Below are positions 11,381-21,686 of a DNA stretch of 64,000 nt, piece by piece. Origin of the DNA: Oscheius onirici (Eukaryota; Nematoda; Chromadorea; Rhabditida; Rhabditidae). Position numbers and translations under genes: made by a program. Position 1 is the stretch's first letter. Each line of letters begins with the position of its first letter. The stretch lies in the NCBI GenBank assembly GCA_932521025.1, contig OW051469.1, forward strand, positions 7,638,398 to 7,702,397. Direction: 5' to 3'. The notes under the pieces were generated by a model, which was given only the letters and a program-made list of their open reading frames with translations, made no database searches and was not told the origin of the DNA.

Positions 11381-14108
11381 CGATTTACCGTAGCTGTGAA
11401 GTGGCAACATCCGAAGTGAGTGATTTTATCTTAATGAGACCATTAGCGAGACGCGTACGACTTTACGACAGTTCGATGTATCGAAGAAAAAACGGAGAGG
11501 GGTCATTTGAATCTCGAAAAGAGGCTGTGTTTCGGTCAGGTAAGTATTGGATGGTACAGTAATCTTATGGACTCATGAGTTCGGTTTCTGGTACTGTTCT
11601 TGAAGAAGGAGAGGAACATGTACTGACAATAACTAACGGAAAAAGTACAGAGTAGCGTCTGGAATGGGTCAGTCAGTTTCTATCCAATCCTTTGTCTAGA
11701 AACTTTCATTCCAAGAGTGCTCGACTCTTCAGTTGTTTTTTTTTCGTAGCAGATAACACATAGATGGCAGAAAAAGCAGTTCGTGTTTCCTTTCTCTTAA
11801 ACTTTGTCTCTCATCCAGTAAACAATCTGTGCCTATTCTCAGTTACTATCCAATTCCTTGTCTGCCTCGTGTCTCTAAAGCTTACAAGATGATTCCTACA
11901 GTACCTGGAAAAATTCGGCAATTTCCAAATTCCAGTCATAACTCAATCTTGGTGGCTTTGTTTCTAACAAACCATTCGCCTATACGCTTTGTTTCCTGAC
12001 TACGCTCTTCTACCGTACAGTATTCATATTCCCGGTTACTGCCTCTGTCCATTCCACAATCTAGTCTGTCACTGTGTACATATTCTATCAGTCTTTAAAC
12101 TTATTCGGTAACATTAAAAACCCGTCTGGAACATTCTTTCTGTGGTTATTCGAAAAAAAGAAGGGTGTTATCCCAGACCAATTCTCAAATTCCTCAAAGT
12201 CTTTATTACTGCTTCGCACGTCCTTCAGTGGATATGTTCTTCAGTCTACAGTAACCATGACAAACTACTCAAATATCACGAAATCTAATTGAGCTCGCCA
12301 TATCGTCAATTCCAAAAAGCATATAGATTAAAAACTGAACTGAACCAGTTAGGAGCAAAGAGAGAAGGTGAGAACGGAGTCGTTGGACTTATCAGTGAGA
12401 CTCCGCCCCTCGATTCATTTTCTCATGACCCGTCTCCCAGGGCTTATCAGGAAGTGCCGTGGGAAAGTCTCTCAGAAGATGATGGAAAGAGAATCTTCCA
12501 GAAGAAGAGTGAAGAGGACTGAATTGCAACGGGAGAAAGAGAGGCAGAGAGGCTGTAATGGCGGCTCATCAAAAGGCACGCGCTATCAACAAACGACGCA
12601 GTGACGAATGGGGCTGGGAAAGGAGGTACATGGGAGGAAGCTAAAGCTCCCTTTCTCTCTCTCTCTCTCTGGAAGAGAGGACTACGGTCATAGGGACCTT
12701 GGATTCTGAGAGTCGATTGTCCGTATGCGGAAGAGAGAGAGAGAGAGAGACAGTCTCTCAAAGGAACTGACCGCCTTTCAGAAATGTCGAATAGGAGTCA
12801 GACCGGGGCTGCACACGCTTCCGAAACATTGTCTTTGATGACGAGCACAAGCCGACGAAAACAATACTTCTTCATGAGTCAGTCTCTGTGCTGACTTATT
12901 TTGCCGCAACTCTTCTTCTCTTATCAAATAGTACCAGTTCTCCCAAAAAGAGGACAGTGGTCAGATATTGAAACTCAATTCGAAAGTTTCTTTGAAAGCA
13001 ACTAGGACATGTTCTTCCAGTATCAACAGGGTTCATGAAAACCCGTTGTGAAGTCGATTCTTGAAGATAGTCATAGATGTCAATTCCTCATCAAACATGC
13101 TCCATGGAATAAATTTCTTTGAAGGAAATATCGGTCTTCATAGAAGAAATAGTGAGATTTCCGATTGCTGAACATTGACAGCATTTGACAGGGTTTGACA
13201 AGTTGTTTTCATCTGAACTCCCAACTCTTGTCTTGTTGTCTATTCCTGAATTTTAGCTATCTCGAGGTCTTGGACAAAAATCCAAACAGAGTCCAGCAGT
13301 CAGTCATAGTTCAACTTCCGTTTAGTTGCTACAGTATTTTACTAGAACCTAATGCCTATCGCTTCAACAAACTCAATAACAGCTTTTGAAAATCCTCGTC
13401 GATGCCCTGAACAACGGATCCTTTTTCGGCTGGGAAAGTACTGGTGAAATTGGAAAATTTGCAAAGGTTCTACAAGCAAAATAGCTAGGTATCTCATACT
13501 TTTGTCTCAAACTCGATGCCTGTATACTAAAGTAACCTGAAGGTGTCCTTCGACAGCTCTTGGCAAGGTTGCAATGAGTTCGACTTCTGAAGAGAAGCAC
13601 TTTCCCCGTTCAGTTGCTGGAAACTAGGCTAAAGCCATTAAAGTTTGCAACAATATGGCTCTCCGACTCTTTTCGTCTTAGCCGCAATGAGGCAGCCGTC
13701 TGTCATTACTGCCGCCTCCCGACCGTCCGCAAAAAATGTCTGACAAAGGGGCTTGCTTGCTGTACATTACTCGGCCCATTGACGCCGTCGTTTCCCAGAC
13801 GGGCAAAAAGTGACATCTACAGTAATCGCTCTGAGAGAGAGAGAGAGTCACACGTATGTTTCACATCTAATCCAATGACACGAGGGCCTACTTTTGAAGC
13901 GGAGAGAGAGACAATTCTGCAGACTGGCAACATTAGGCGCCGGTCACAAATCTTCTGGCACAGCACGCGCCTCTTATCGGGATCTTTATGGGCTTGACGA
14001 GGACAAGGAAGACGAGGACATTTCGAGCTGAAGAAGACATTTTTCGATGTGAAATTTTGAATCAATTTATTAAATAGTTAATTAAATAGAACTAGGGAAC
14101 CCGCTGGT
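11381..14108. other. Large intergenic region upstream of the bHLH gene
   Basis: About 2.7 kb with no supported coding exon. It contains scattered microsatellite: CT repeats at about 12654-12670, GA repeats at about 12731-12750 and GA at about 13835-13848. Its size relative to neighbouring intergenic gaps would suit regulatory DNA for a developmental bHLH gene, but this is inference. Short ORFs here have no coding character. Confidence 0.5.
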
Positions 14109-14749
14109 TTAGAAGTAACCGTAAGAGTTGGGCCATTCGGGAACATCAACGACAGCTCCGATAGAAGTCTGGACAACTTCACGTTTCTCAATTTGAGGGC
14201 CAGCAGTAGTAGGTTCGACGGTGGTCTCGGTGACCTGCTCGTGGGAGTCGACAGCAGGAGTCTCAGCGGAAGCAGAGGCTGATTTCTTCTCGGCAAGCTT
14301 GACAGCGAGCTGTTGAAGAGCACGTCTCTTACGTCCACCTCCACATCCGCAGCATCCTGTAAATTTCTTAGATTTGCTCTCAGTCTTTCTCCTTACCGCA
14401 TCCACATCCGCAGCAACAGGGACGACAGCAAGTGCAGCAACGAGTACAGCAGCACGTTCTACAGCAGGTACAGCATCGCTGACAGCAGCAGCAACACTTG
14501 GGCCTACAGCAACAGCATCCGCAACCTCCTCCGCAACCACAGCAACCACAACCTCCTCCCTGTCGCTTAACACGGGTATTGGAATCGCCGGTGGTATCTA
14601 TGACTCCTGTAGGAGATCGGAGAGCTACAGCTGTGGGAGCCGCCTCAAAATGATCGATGCTTTGTAATAATTCAATGGAGAACCTGAACATCGTAGAAGA
14701 AGGCAGCAATGGAAAGGACTGCTAGACTGCAAAGGATAGTATGTTGCAT
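14109..14749 (-). CDS. Secreted cysteine/glycine-rich protein with dibasic processing site
   Basis: About 185 residues. The start at 14749 gives a signal peptide (MQHTILCSLAVLSIAAFFYD). After a 40-nt intron comes a short propeptide ending NTRVKRQ, a likely dibasic cleavage site. Then follows a core of roughly 55 residues made almost only of Cys and Gly in CC, CGC and RCC patterns (GGGCGCCGCGGG, CCCRP, RCCTCCR), interrupted by an intron. A basic GGRKRRAL site leads to an unrelated C-terminal half (EKKSASASAETPAVDSHEQV...SYGYF). The layout resembles nematode extracellular matrix or structural precursors. No family name or function can be given. The antisense reading is also open because the codons are biased, but it lacks signal peptide and splice logic. 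Confidence 0.82.
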
Positions 14750-15091
14750 GTTGTTGAGACGAGAAAGCTGAATGTCCAATGGCAGATCAGTGAGCCTTTT
14801 ATATTGCTCCGATGGTCACTGGCCAGTCCCCGTTCGAGGTGTCAAACGGACTCCGGAAATCCGCGCAGCCCGAATCGAACATACGCAAATAGCGTCAGAG
14901 ACGGTGGTCTGTGGCAGCGGAGACCGGACCGTTTTTGACAACTGCCAGACGATGTTCATTAATCAAAAGAACATGCGTGAGTTTCAAGAGAATTGAATAG
15001 AGACAGAAACTTATCGATTTCTCTCTTTCAAAAGCAAGAAACAGTCGCTTTGTCGTGTAACAGACCAGAATTCGTTCTCAGTTCATCCGCC
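14750..15091. other. Divergent intergenic region
   Basis: About 340 bases between the cysteine-rich gene and the first family X gene. Both promoters should be here. Nothing else seen. Confidence 0.5.
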
Positions 15092-16541
15092 ATGGATGTG
15101 AGCATCACACCCTTATACCACGAAGATTTCTGTACTGACAGTGATGTCCATGTTTCCAAGGTGAGCTACTTTCCAAAGGAAAAAGTATTTTCTGTTTCTA
15201 GCTCAGTGATAAAGAGTTCAATTGGAGAAGAGATTATCTGCTCGACACCATTGCAGACCCTCCACCACGCTCTGGAAACACTTCAATTAACTGGACTGCG
15301 GATATGGAGAAACAGTTTATAATGGTCGTCGAGAAGCGCGGCACCTACTCCCTGCCTCTTCCTGAGCCAATTTCATTGAATAATTTCTCAAATGCAGATC
15401 TTTTTGCCATATTTTCGAAGGTTGAATTTTTTGGAGACTTTGCTAATTAAAGTTCAGATGCACTCCCGTGCCTTTTCTCGTTCGTTCCAACTCTCCAAGC
15501 CAGTCAATGAACTACTCAATAGGAATATCACGAATTTTAGTGTTAGAATTAGGAATTACAGGCAAAACGACTGGTGGAGTACGGTAAGTGCGAAGCGGTT
15601 TTCTAGCTGATCCTTTGGCGCTGCTAAAGGAAAATTTCGTTATTCGATAAAAGACTTCAGAGATCGGACGATGTTGATGGGCCAATTTTCTTCGACAGTC
15701 AACCTTATATCCAGGATCGCACTTCCATTCTTCCTTTTACATTTGCATTTTCGGAAAACTTCTGGAGTGGCCAGCTTGCTATTGACATGATAAACAAGAT
15801 GAAGCAACCTTTTGTAAACTTACATATTCAATTTCTTGAAGACGAGCGACTGGTCTGGAAACCATGGATGACCAATGTTGGTTCTGTTACATTTGCCAGG
15901 GAGACGGATGATGAGGATGAAAAGCTGATTAAGCTGATGGTAAGGCTTTAGAATGAGTCTAATATAGATGACTTCCAGAAGCCACACATGGTTTGGTTTT
16001 CCAATGGAAACAATCCAATGTCTAGACGGCTTTGGAACTCGGTCAATTATGTGGCAGGTATCACTCATGGATATCTTGGAGAAATTGTTCAGGTAAGTCT
16101 CTCTCCGTCTCCTCAGTCTTCAAAATTGTTCATTCAACATTTCATTTACAGCTATGGCAATCTGGCAACTGGCACTACAAGGCTACAAAGCTACGTGGCT
16201 GGAATTCACTATATTCTGATTTGACCTCCGTCTTAAAAGGCCATCTTTTTTGGATTTTCGGAGTGTTCCAATTAGTGTTTGTGTCCCATCCCGATAACGG
16301 TTTCCTCATTATACACATAAAACAATACGGAGGAAGATCGCCACGCATTTACTTTAAAGTTTTTGTGGGAATCCGAAACCTATCTGACATGGTGAACATC
16401 TTCGCTGAACCTCTTGACTACTCGTGCTACCAATTTGATCCAGATTCGTCTCTTGTTCCTCAGTCATATTGTGACCTTCTAGCTGCATATTTTTCGGGTT
16501 TTACGATGGAGCATCGTCTACCAATTCCCATTTCTCAATAA
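15092..16541 (+). CDS. Family X protein, copy 1 (unrecognised lineage-specific family)
   Basis: About 430 residues in six exons with canonical short introns. I recognise no domain. The N-terminus has EDFCTDSDVHVSKLSDKEF; then come SLPLPEPISLNNFS, a strongly kept MHSRAFSRSF block, SILPFTFAFSENFW, MKQPFVNLHIQF, KPWMTNVGSVTFAR, the acidic DDEDEKLIKLMKPHMVWF, LWNSVNYVAGI and a C-terminal part rich in short beta-like strands (LVFVSHPDNGFLIIHI, YFKVFVGIRNLSDM) ending near YQFDPDSSLVPQSYCDLLAAYF. There is no signal peptide or membrane segment. The same blocks in the same order occur in the gene at 52140-53611 and the pseudogene at 60661-61497. Alternating strands and helices suggest a repeat-like scaffold, possibly related to F-box substrate domains; that is a guess. 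Confidence 0.82.
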
Positions 16542-16579
16542 TTTTTGAATCTTTTTCTCAATAAACTTCTGCCACATAT

Positions 16580-16690
16580 CTCAGCATCCAAAAGGCGGTC
16601 TGGCCGCTACCGCTGCTCAGCTTCAACAGTTTGTTTTCAACATTACCGATGAGTAAGTCTTTCCTCGCTATTTTTTCATAAGAACCCATT
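16580..16690 (+). repeat. Partial copy of the segment found in the 57/60-kb inverted arms
   Basis: Nearly identical to 57269-57380, from CTCAGC through the block encoding LQQFVFNITD and the following intron-like sequence to AGAACCCATT. The copies diverge abruptly after that. The conserved reading frame (KGGL.AT.AQLQQFVFNITD) suggests it derives from a real gene elsewhere; I do not recognise the protein. Confidence 0.8.
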
Positions 16691-16776
16691 GGTCTAATCT
16701 AAACTATCTAAAGCGAAATGGTGTCTGTGGTGGACTCTGTTTGGATGTTTGTTTGTTTCTCCGGGACCTCAAATTT

Positions 16777-16872
16777 TGGTGTATTGTTAAGAGTCGCCGT
16801 CTTCACCCAGACAACCCGGGTTCGACTCCTCTCCTCGACAAATATTTTTGCTAAATTATTTTGAGTAGGAAA
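16777..16872 (+). repeat. tRNA-derived SINE candidate, copy A
   Basis: Contains CCCGGGTTCGACTCC, a good internal B-box, preceded by TTGGTGTATTGTTAAGAGTC, which is D-arm-like, and followed by a non-tRNA tail (TTTTTGCTAAATTATTTTGA). A related copy lies at 59551-59645. No cloverleaf with paired acceptor ends could be closed, so it is not called as a tRNA gene. Confidence 0.55.
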
Positions 16873-17783
16873 TAGAGTCAGGGTAACCGCTAGGGGCTCA
16901 GAAGAGATCGGCTGGCTAGAGAAGGGATCGGTTGACTGGGGAAGGGATCAGAAGAGATCGACGTAATCGTGTTTATCGTATCGCTGTGGTTCATAGAAAC
17001 TTCAGTTACCGGAGCATTTAGAGTAATCCGTTCAAGAAAAAAATTGAACAGCATGAAAACGTTGCTACTCAGGTGAAAAAATCAGCTTTGATTCACAAAA
17101 TGTTCTCTTTTCTTGAACAGACTATAAAGGCGACGAAGTCGCCGAAGACTGCTGGTACATTTTTTAAAGCATGGTTTATTGTATGACCCGAGATTTTTCA
17201 GTTGTCAGTAGATTCAGAATTCGTCAGTCAGTCATCCTCTTTTGCGGAAATGGTAGCGCGCCTTCTTTGGTCCGTCCTCCTCATCTGGTACGGCTTCGCA
17301 GTTGAGTGTTGGAACGCTGTTGTAACACGAGAAGGTAGACGAGCCAAAAGTTCCAGACTTTACTTCCAGACACAACTAACGTACTATTAGAGTAAGATCG
17401 CATATGGAGAAGGGATTTGATCTGACGCGTCTTGACAGGAAATCCATCCATAACAAACGCACACAAGCAAAATTAGGACGGCCCTCCTGAATGTCTTTGC
17501 AGCAAGTGTGGTGGCAAGTCGGTGCCTCGTGTTACTGGGCCGACTTTCGTACTGGATCCCTGGTCGACTAAAGGTCAAGGCTCAGATCAAGTCGCTGGAC
17601 ACCCTGCCTGGACACCCGTCCAGTACGTTGTCCTCTGGAATCAGCAGGGAGAGCCAGTGCGAGGGGGTGGGACTATTCTTCCGCGGAAGAATAGCGGTAA
17701 AGAATGCTCTCGTCTGCCTGTCGGTCTTTTCTACTATGTTGCCCTGATGTGATGTTTTCATTCAAAGAGTTTATTGGAAGTAT

Positions 17784-18424
17784 TTACAGAGGAGAACGAG
17801 CCATAGAGCGACCACCATTATTGACCGCGTTTACTCCTTTTTCGATGAAAGCCATGGCCAGACAACGAGTCAGATGGTCGACTCCGGCTTTGGCGACACA
17901 ATAATAGGGGAAGGTGGCGTTCTAAAGGGACGTTGTCTCATAAGATCTGGCTTACGTAGTTAGTAGAGCCGATGCTGGAAACATTGACGATACTACCCTT
18001 GGTCTTGATTTGATGCGGCATGGCTAGGCGAGAGAGCTGGGCTACACTGAAAAGATAGAGTAATAGAAAGACTTCTTCAACCAGGAACGATGCCAACTGC
18101 TGCAACTTTCGAATACTGGGGAATACCAAAGTAATTTGGCATTGTTTTTTTTTGGTTTATCTCTCAAACTCACGACTTCAGATTCAGATCCATCGTAAAG
18201 TCCCATTCTTCCATGGACTGATTGAAACCGAGCGTCTTGGTGTTGTCCGGAGCCAGACTTCCAGCATTGTTCACCTGTATTTTTCTCATCATGTCTCTAA
18301 AAAAACTAACGAGAATGTCAATTTTTCCAAACTTGGAGACAGTTTCCTCGACCAGTTTCTTCTGGATCGTCTCCTCGATGAGATTTCCCTGAATCTTTCC
18401 TCTCTCAAGGAACTCTTGACATAA
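17784..18424 (-). pseudogene. Short-chain dehydrogenase/reductase remnant
   Basis: Classical SDR pieces occur in order in four exons: CQEFLERGKIQGNL, KKLVEETVSKFGKIDILVNNAG, MPHQIKTKGSIVNVSSIGS and the catalytic YCVAK (YxxxK) in ATFPYYCVAKAGVDHL. Missing are the whole N-terminal Rossmann TGxxxGxG segment, which is not found in the 250 bases upstream, the stretch before EETIQKK (about 6-8 residues shorter than the family), and the NPG region, which is replaced by VNNGGRSMARSPL and a stop. The loss at both ends points to a decayed copy, although the remaining frame is open and splice sites are intact. A short expressed protein cannot be excluded. Confidence 0.7.
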
Positions 18425-18673
18425 TTGTCAGAATTTTTTAAATAGGCGTCGAAGACAGAAGAAAAAACATTGAATTGCCCGAGGTTTTGAATATTTTTTG
18501 ACGGCAAGTTGCAAGGACACTTGTGGGAGCCGAGAAAAAAAAATGTTGTCAATCATTTTTGGGAGGCGTGAAAAGCTTTTAGCTCTCTATTTTGACCGTG
18601 CTTCATATCCGGAGAACCAATATAAGCTGAGAAGGAAAACAATGCTTATAACCTACAAAAAATAACAAAATTA

Positions 18674-19747
18674 TTACTCTTGGACGATTTCTACTTGGAA
18701 GCCGAAGACTTCCGAAAGAAGTCTAGCTGCTTCGGCTATTGTCAGCTGGAAATTGACCAAAAATTGGAAGAAAGATGCGAAAATTACCTGGATAGGTTTA
18801 GAGCTCTTCCCATTTCTGTCTCCAGGTCTTTTTGGACTGCCACTGGATTTTTTTTGGAGATTACGAGCTGTTTTGGCAAAATCTAGAGACTTTCTCATGA
18901 AAAATAGGAAAAAGGATTTACATTTATCTTTCCTCGAAAATGGCGACTCTTCTAATGTGGCAATGAAATTCGACGTCAATAAGGACGGATGTCTAGAAGC
19001 TGGTTTTAAGCATAACATGCTTAAAAAATACCTGTTGAAGTTGTTGTAATAATTTTCTTCTGAAGACTCATAGAAAGTGCTGTCATTCGTGTTGCCTGAG
19101 GAAGAGGCGTCGGGAGTATGCCCATCCGAACCGGAGAGGACTATTTGTCGTGGGGCTCGATTGTAATAGATTGGATGTTGTCTGTAGGGCAATCTGCAAG
19201 AAAAAGTAAATAAAATCTTGACCGAAGGCAAATAAACGGATTGTTTTACAAAAAGTAAAACTTACACGGCATCAAGCGGAAGAATCGGGTGATGATGCCT
19301 GAAGAGATTCACGTCGAGTTTTCCGGACGGTACTGTTATTTTTCGCATCTCGTTGAACGAATTGCAAGAGATCAGAAACGGATTCTCAACAAATATTTGT
19401 GAAAAGAGCATAAAAAATGTTACCAATCCTCCGCAAATCTTTCTCCATTCGCCGAAACTGTGTAATTCGTCATCCGTTTCCGGCCTAATCAGTGTGTTGT
19501 TTTTCAGCTCTCCTCCATGTACTTTTTTGATCATTTCCTCGGCGGGACATTCTGAAAAGTTTGTATGCAAAACAAAACGGGATATAAACTTACTGTGTAG
19601 ACCAAAAACTCCGTCTCTCTGACCTATGAAAAGCCATTGTTTGTCCTTTTTTGGAGAGACTGACCACATCTGGAAGCCATTTACTAGCAGAAATAATACA
19701 AAGAGTAGAAAGACAACGAGAATGGCAGCGCACGAAGGGGAAAACAA
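18674..19747 (-). CDS. Unknown protein with N-terminal signal anchor
   Basis: The start at 19747 gives MFSPSCAAILVVFLLFVLFLLV, a signal anchor or long signal peptide, followed by WSVSPKKDKQWLFIGQRDGVFGLH. Exons join at KCPAEEMIKKVHGGEL and, across an intron of about 60 nt, at LDAV-LPYRQHP. Small introns of about 40 nt lie near 18990-19030, 18880-18920 and 18746-18790 (the last joins SSKPIQ to LTIAEAARLL). The segment VTFFMLFSQIFVE may be a 39-nt intron or a coded hydrophobic stretch, since both keep frame. The region from SGSDGHTPDASSSGNTNDSTF is low complexity and probably exposed. No family recognised. It diverges from the TMBIM gene. Confidence 0.65.
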
Positions 19748-20239
19748 AAATGAATTAATGCTTCGTGGTACTTTTCCAGCTTACAGGTTACGGTATTTCC
19801 AGCCGCGCAAATTCAAACTCACAAAAGTAAGATGTTTTCTTCGCTTCGTTTCCGTCTATTCTGCTTTCTTTTTTCTTCTGCATCTTTTTCAATGTGCCCC
19901 TCAAGGGCAGAACGATTATGATGTGATAAAAGATGATGTCTTGAGTGTAGCAGTTAAGAATGTTTCAGTCTTTGCAGCGTTTTCATCTTTGACAACTTCA
20001 GCTCTTGTATTGTTCTCTAACGAGCTTTGTCTTGTCCTGTTTTGTTTTTGCATTATCGAACAAATCATGCCCACTTTGTTTTCTGTTCTATAACAAGTTT
20101 CCGTGTTGGTCAGACAAGTAAAAATGTGGGCTTTGGAAGGCTAAATAAATTCGTTTTACTTGTACTTCAACTGACACAATGAATGGAATTCTCAGCTAGT
20201 CCCCCTTCATTTTACCTCCATTCAACAACAATTTACAGA
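19748..20239. other. Divergent intergenic region
   Basis: About 490 bases between the unknown membrane-anchored gene and the TMBIM gene. An ORF of about 155 codons spans it on the plus strand but overlaps the first exon of the minus gene and has no family features, so I do not call it. Confidence 0.5.
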
Positions 20240-21686
20240 ATGGTCAACCATTATTGTCCGCAAACACTAAATTCCAACGCGGTTCCCCCACCCGTCGGCT
20301 GGGCAGGTTCGTACTTGACATTTACGTACAAAGTATCTTTTCAGTGCCATCTCACAATTGTCAGACCCCTCCCCCCTATCCCGGATGTGTCGAAGAAGGG
20401 ATCGACGGCGATGGAAACAAGCACTTTTTCTTCGAGTAGGTTCTTTCCGTCTTCTCGAGCAAAACCAAAGTTTTTAGTGATCAATCAGTCCGTGCAGCCT
20501 TCATCCAGAAGGTCTTCTGTCTCGTCTCTGTAATGCTGCTCATCGTGGCTGCCATGGTCGCCATCCCGCTTGCTCACGAGGGAACGAGACAATATTTAGT
20601 CCAGAATTCAGGGTGGAGCTGGTTAGCCATGTAACTTCATGCTCTCTAACTTAAAATCGCTATAATTTAGGGCTATCTTCTTCCCCATCTACCTTATACT
20701 AGTCTGCTGCGAGTCCGTTCGTCGTTCCTTCCCTACCAATCTCATTCTTACCTTCGTCTTTGTAAGTTATCCCCCTTATCTGTATCTCTTGTTTCTTCAG
20801 GCACTGGCGGCTGGAGTAATGACTATGAACATGGCGGCGAGAATAAAAACTGAAGTCGTGTTCATGGCCCTTGCCATGACAATCCTCGTCTGCTCAGCCG
20901 TCATCATCTTCGCGAAGCAGACCAAACACGACTTTACAAAGTAAGCACCTTTTTTCTTTCCTCGTTAGCCAACTGTTCACGAGAATCGGTCAAAACCATC
21001 GAGCCTTCCCAAACCAGCTTCTGATTAACTAGAGACCGCTAAGAGATCTCGGCTGTTGTAAATTAAAGCCGAGAATAGGTTCTTGTCAGTTCGTTCCTAG
21101 CAGTTACGACAAACCTAGTTAAAATTCGCGTCGACCAGGGTGAACAAGCCAGATTTACAAACGTCCAGTCGTCGGGCTAGGGCGGCCGAAAGAGCACACT
21201 AGATCTCAAACCTTCTCCTATTCGGAATGCGTATGTATTCGCTTGGTATAGCCTGTACCTTGTCCTTTTCCAGAAAAACGGTGAAAAATGGAAATCCCCT
21301 AAGAGATATGGGTCCTCGAGAGTGATCCAATCCTTTATGTTCCTTTTTCAGATTCTCCGGCATTCTCTGCGTCTTCTCCTGGATACTATTCGCCTTTGGA
21401 GGTGTCGCAATGATCGCCGTCTATTTCTTCGAGGTACGCCTACTCTACACGATCTACTCGTTCCTCGCCTGTATCTGCTTCATGGCGTACCTTTTGATCG
21501 ACGTTCAGGTAACTTTTTTGCTTTCAAGCTTTTGTGAAATCTCAAACTCAGATGTTGATGGGCGGCAAGAGATACGAGGTTTCTCCAGAAGACTACATCT
21601 TCATTGCTCTCCAGCTCTTCATCGACATTCTCTACATTTTCTGGCATCTTTTGAATCTGTTCGCGACGGCTGCGTCTAACCAATAG
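20240..21686 (+). CDS. TMBIM/Lifeguard-family multi-pass membrane protein (Bax inhibitor-1 superfamily)
   Basis: About 290 residues with a proline-rich N-terminus (NCQTPPPYPGC) typical of the GRINA/Lifeguard branch, then DQSVRAAFIQKVFCLVSVML, which matches the conserved start of the membrane domain. Seven hydrophobic segments follow, including AIFFPIYLILVCC, ALAAGVMTMNMA, VVFMALAMTILVCSAVIIF and the last pair ending LMGGKRYEVSPEDYIFIALQLFIDILYIFW, the BI-1 family signature. These proteins sit in ER, Golgi or endosomal membranes, set calcium leak and oppose cell death. Seven exons. The largest intron (about 20942-21350) holds no obvious gene. The segment beginning VRLLYTIYSFLA looks intron-like at its ends but is coding, as the family needs it. 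Confidence 0.92.

Larger units (their letters stand above)
16542..17783. other. Repeat-bearing intergenic region
   Basis: No intact gene seen. It holds a diverged copy of the gene-like segment found in the 57-60 kb fold-back (16580-16690), a tRNA-like SINE candidate (16777-16872), and around 17190-17300 a second segment resembling 57530-57650 (shared GTCAGTAGATT, AGCGCG-CTTCTT). The order matches the 57-kb locus, so this may be a decayed copy of the same unit. Confidence 0.55.

Noticed and set aside
14313-14667. Plus-strand ORFs (Ala/Thr/Ser-rich) opposite the cysteine-rich gene
   Set aside because: They are antisense shadows of Cys/Gly codons; the minus strand has the signal peptide and splice sites.
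19626-20093. 155-codon plus-strand ORF
   Set aside because: Overlaps the first exon of a better supported minus-strand gene and shows no family features.
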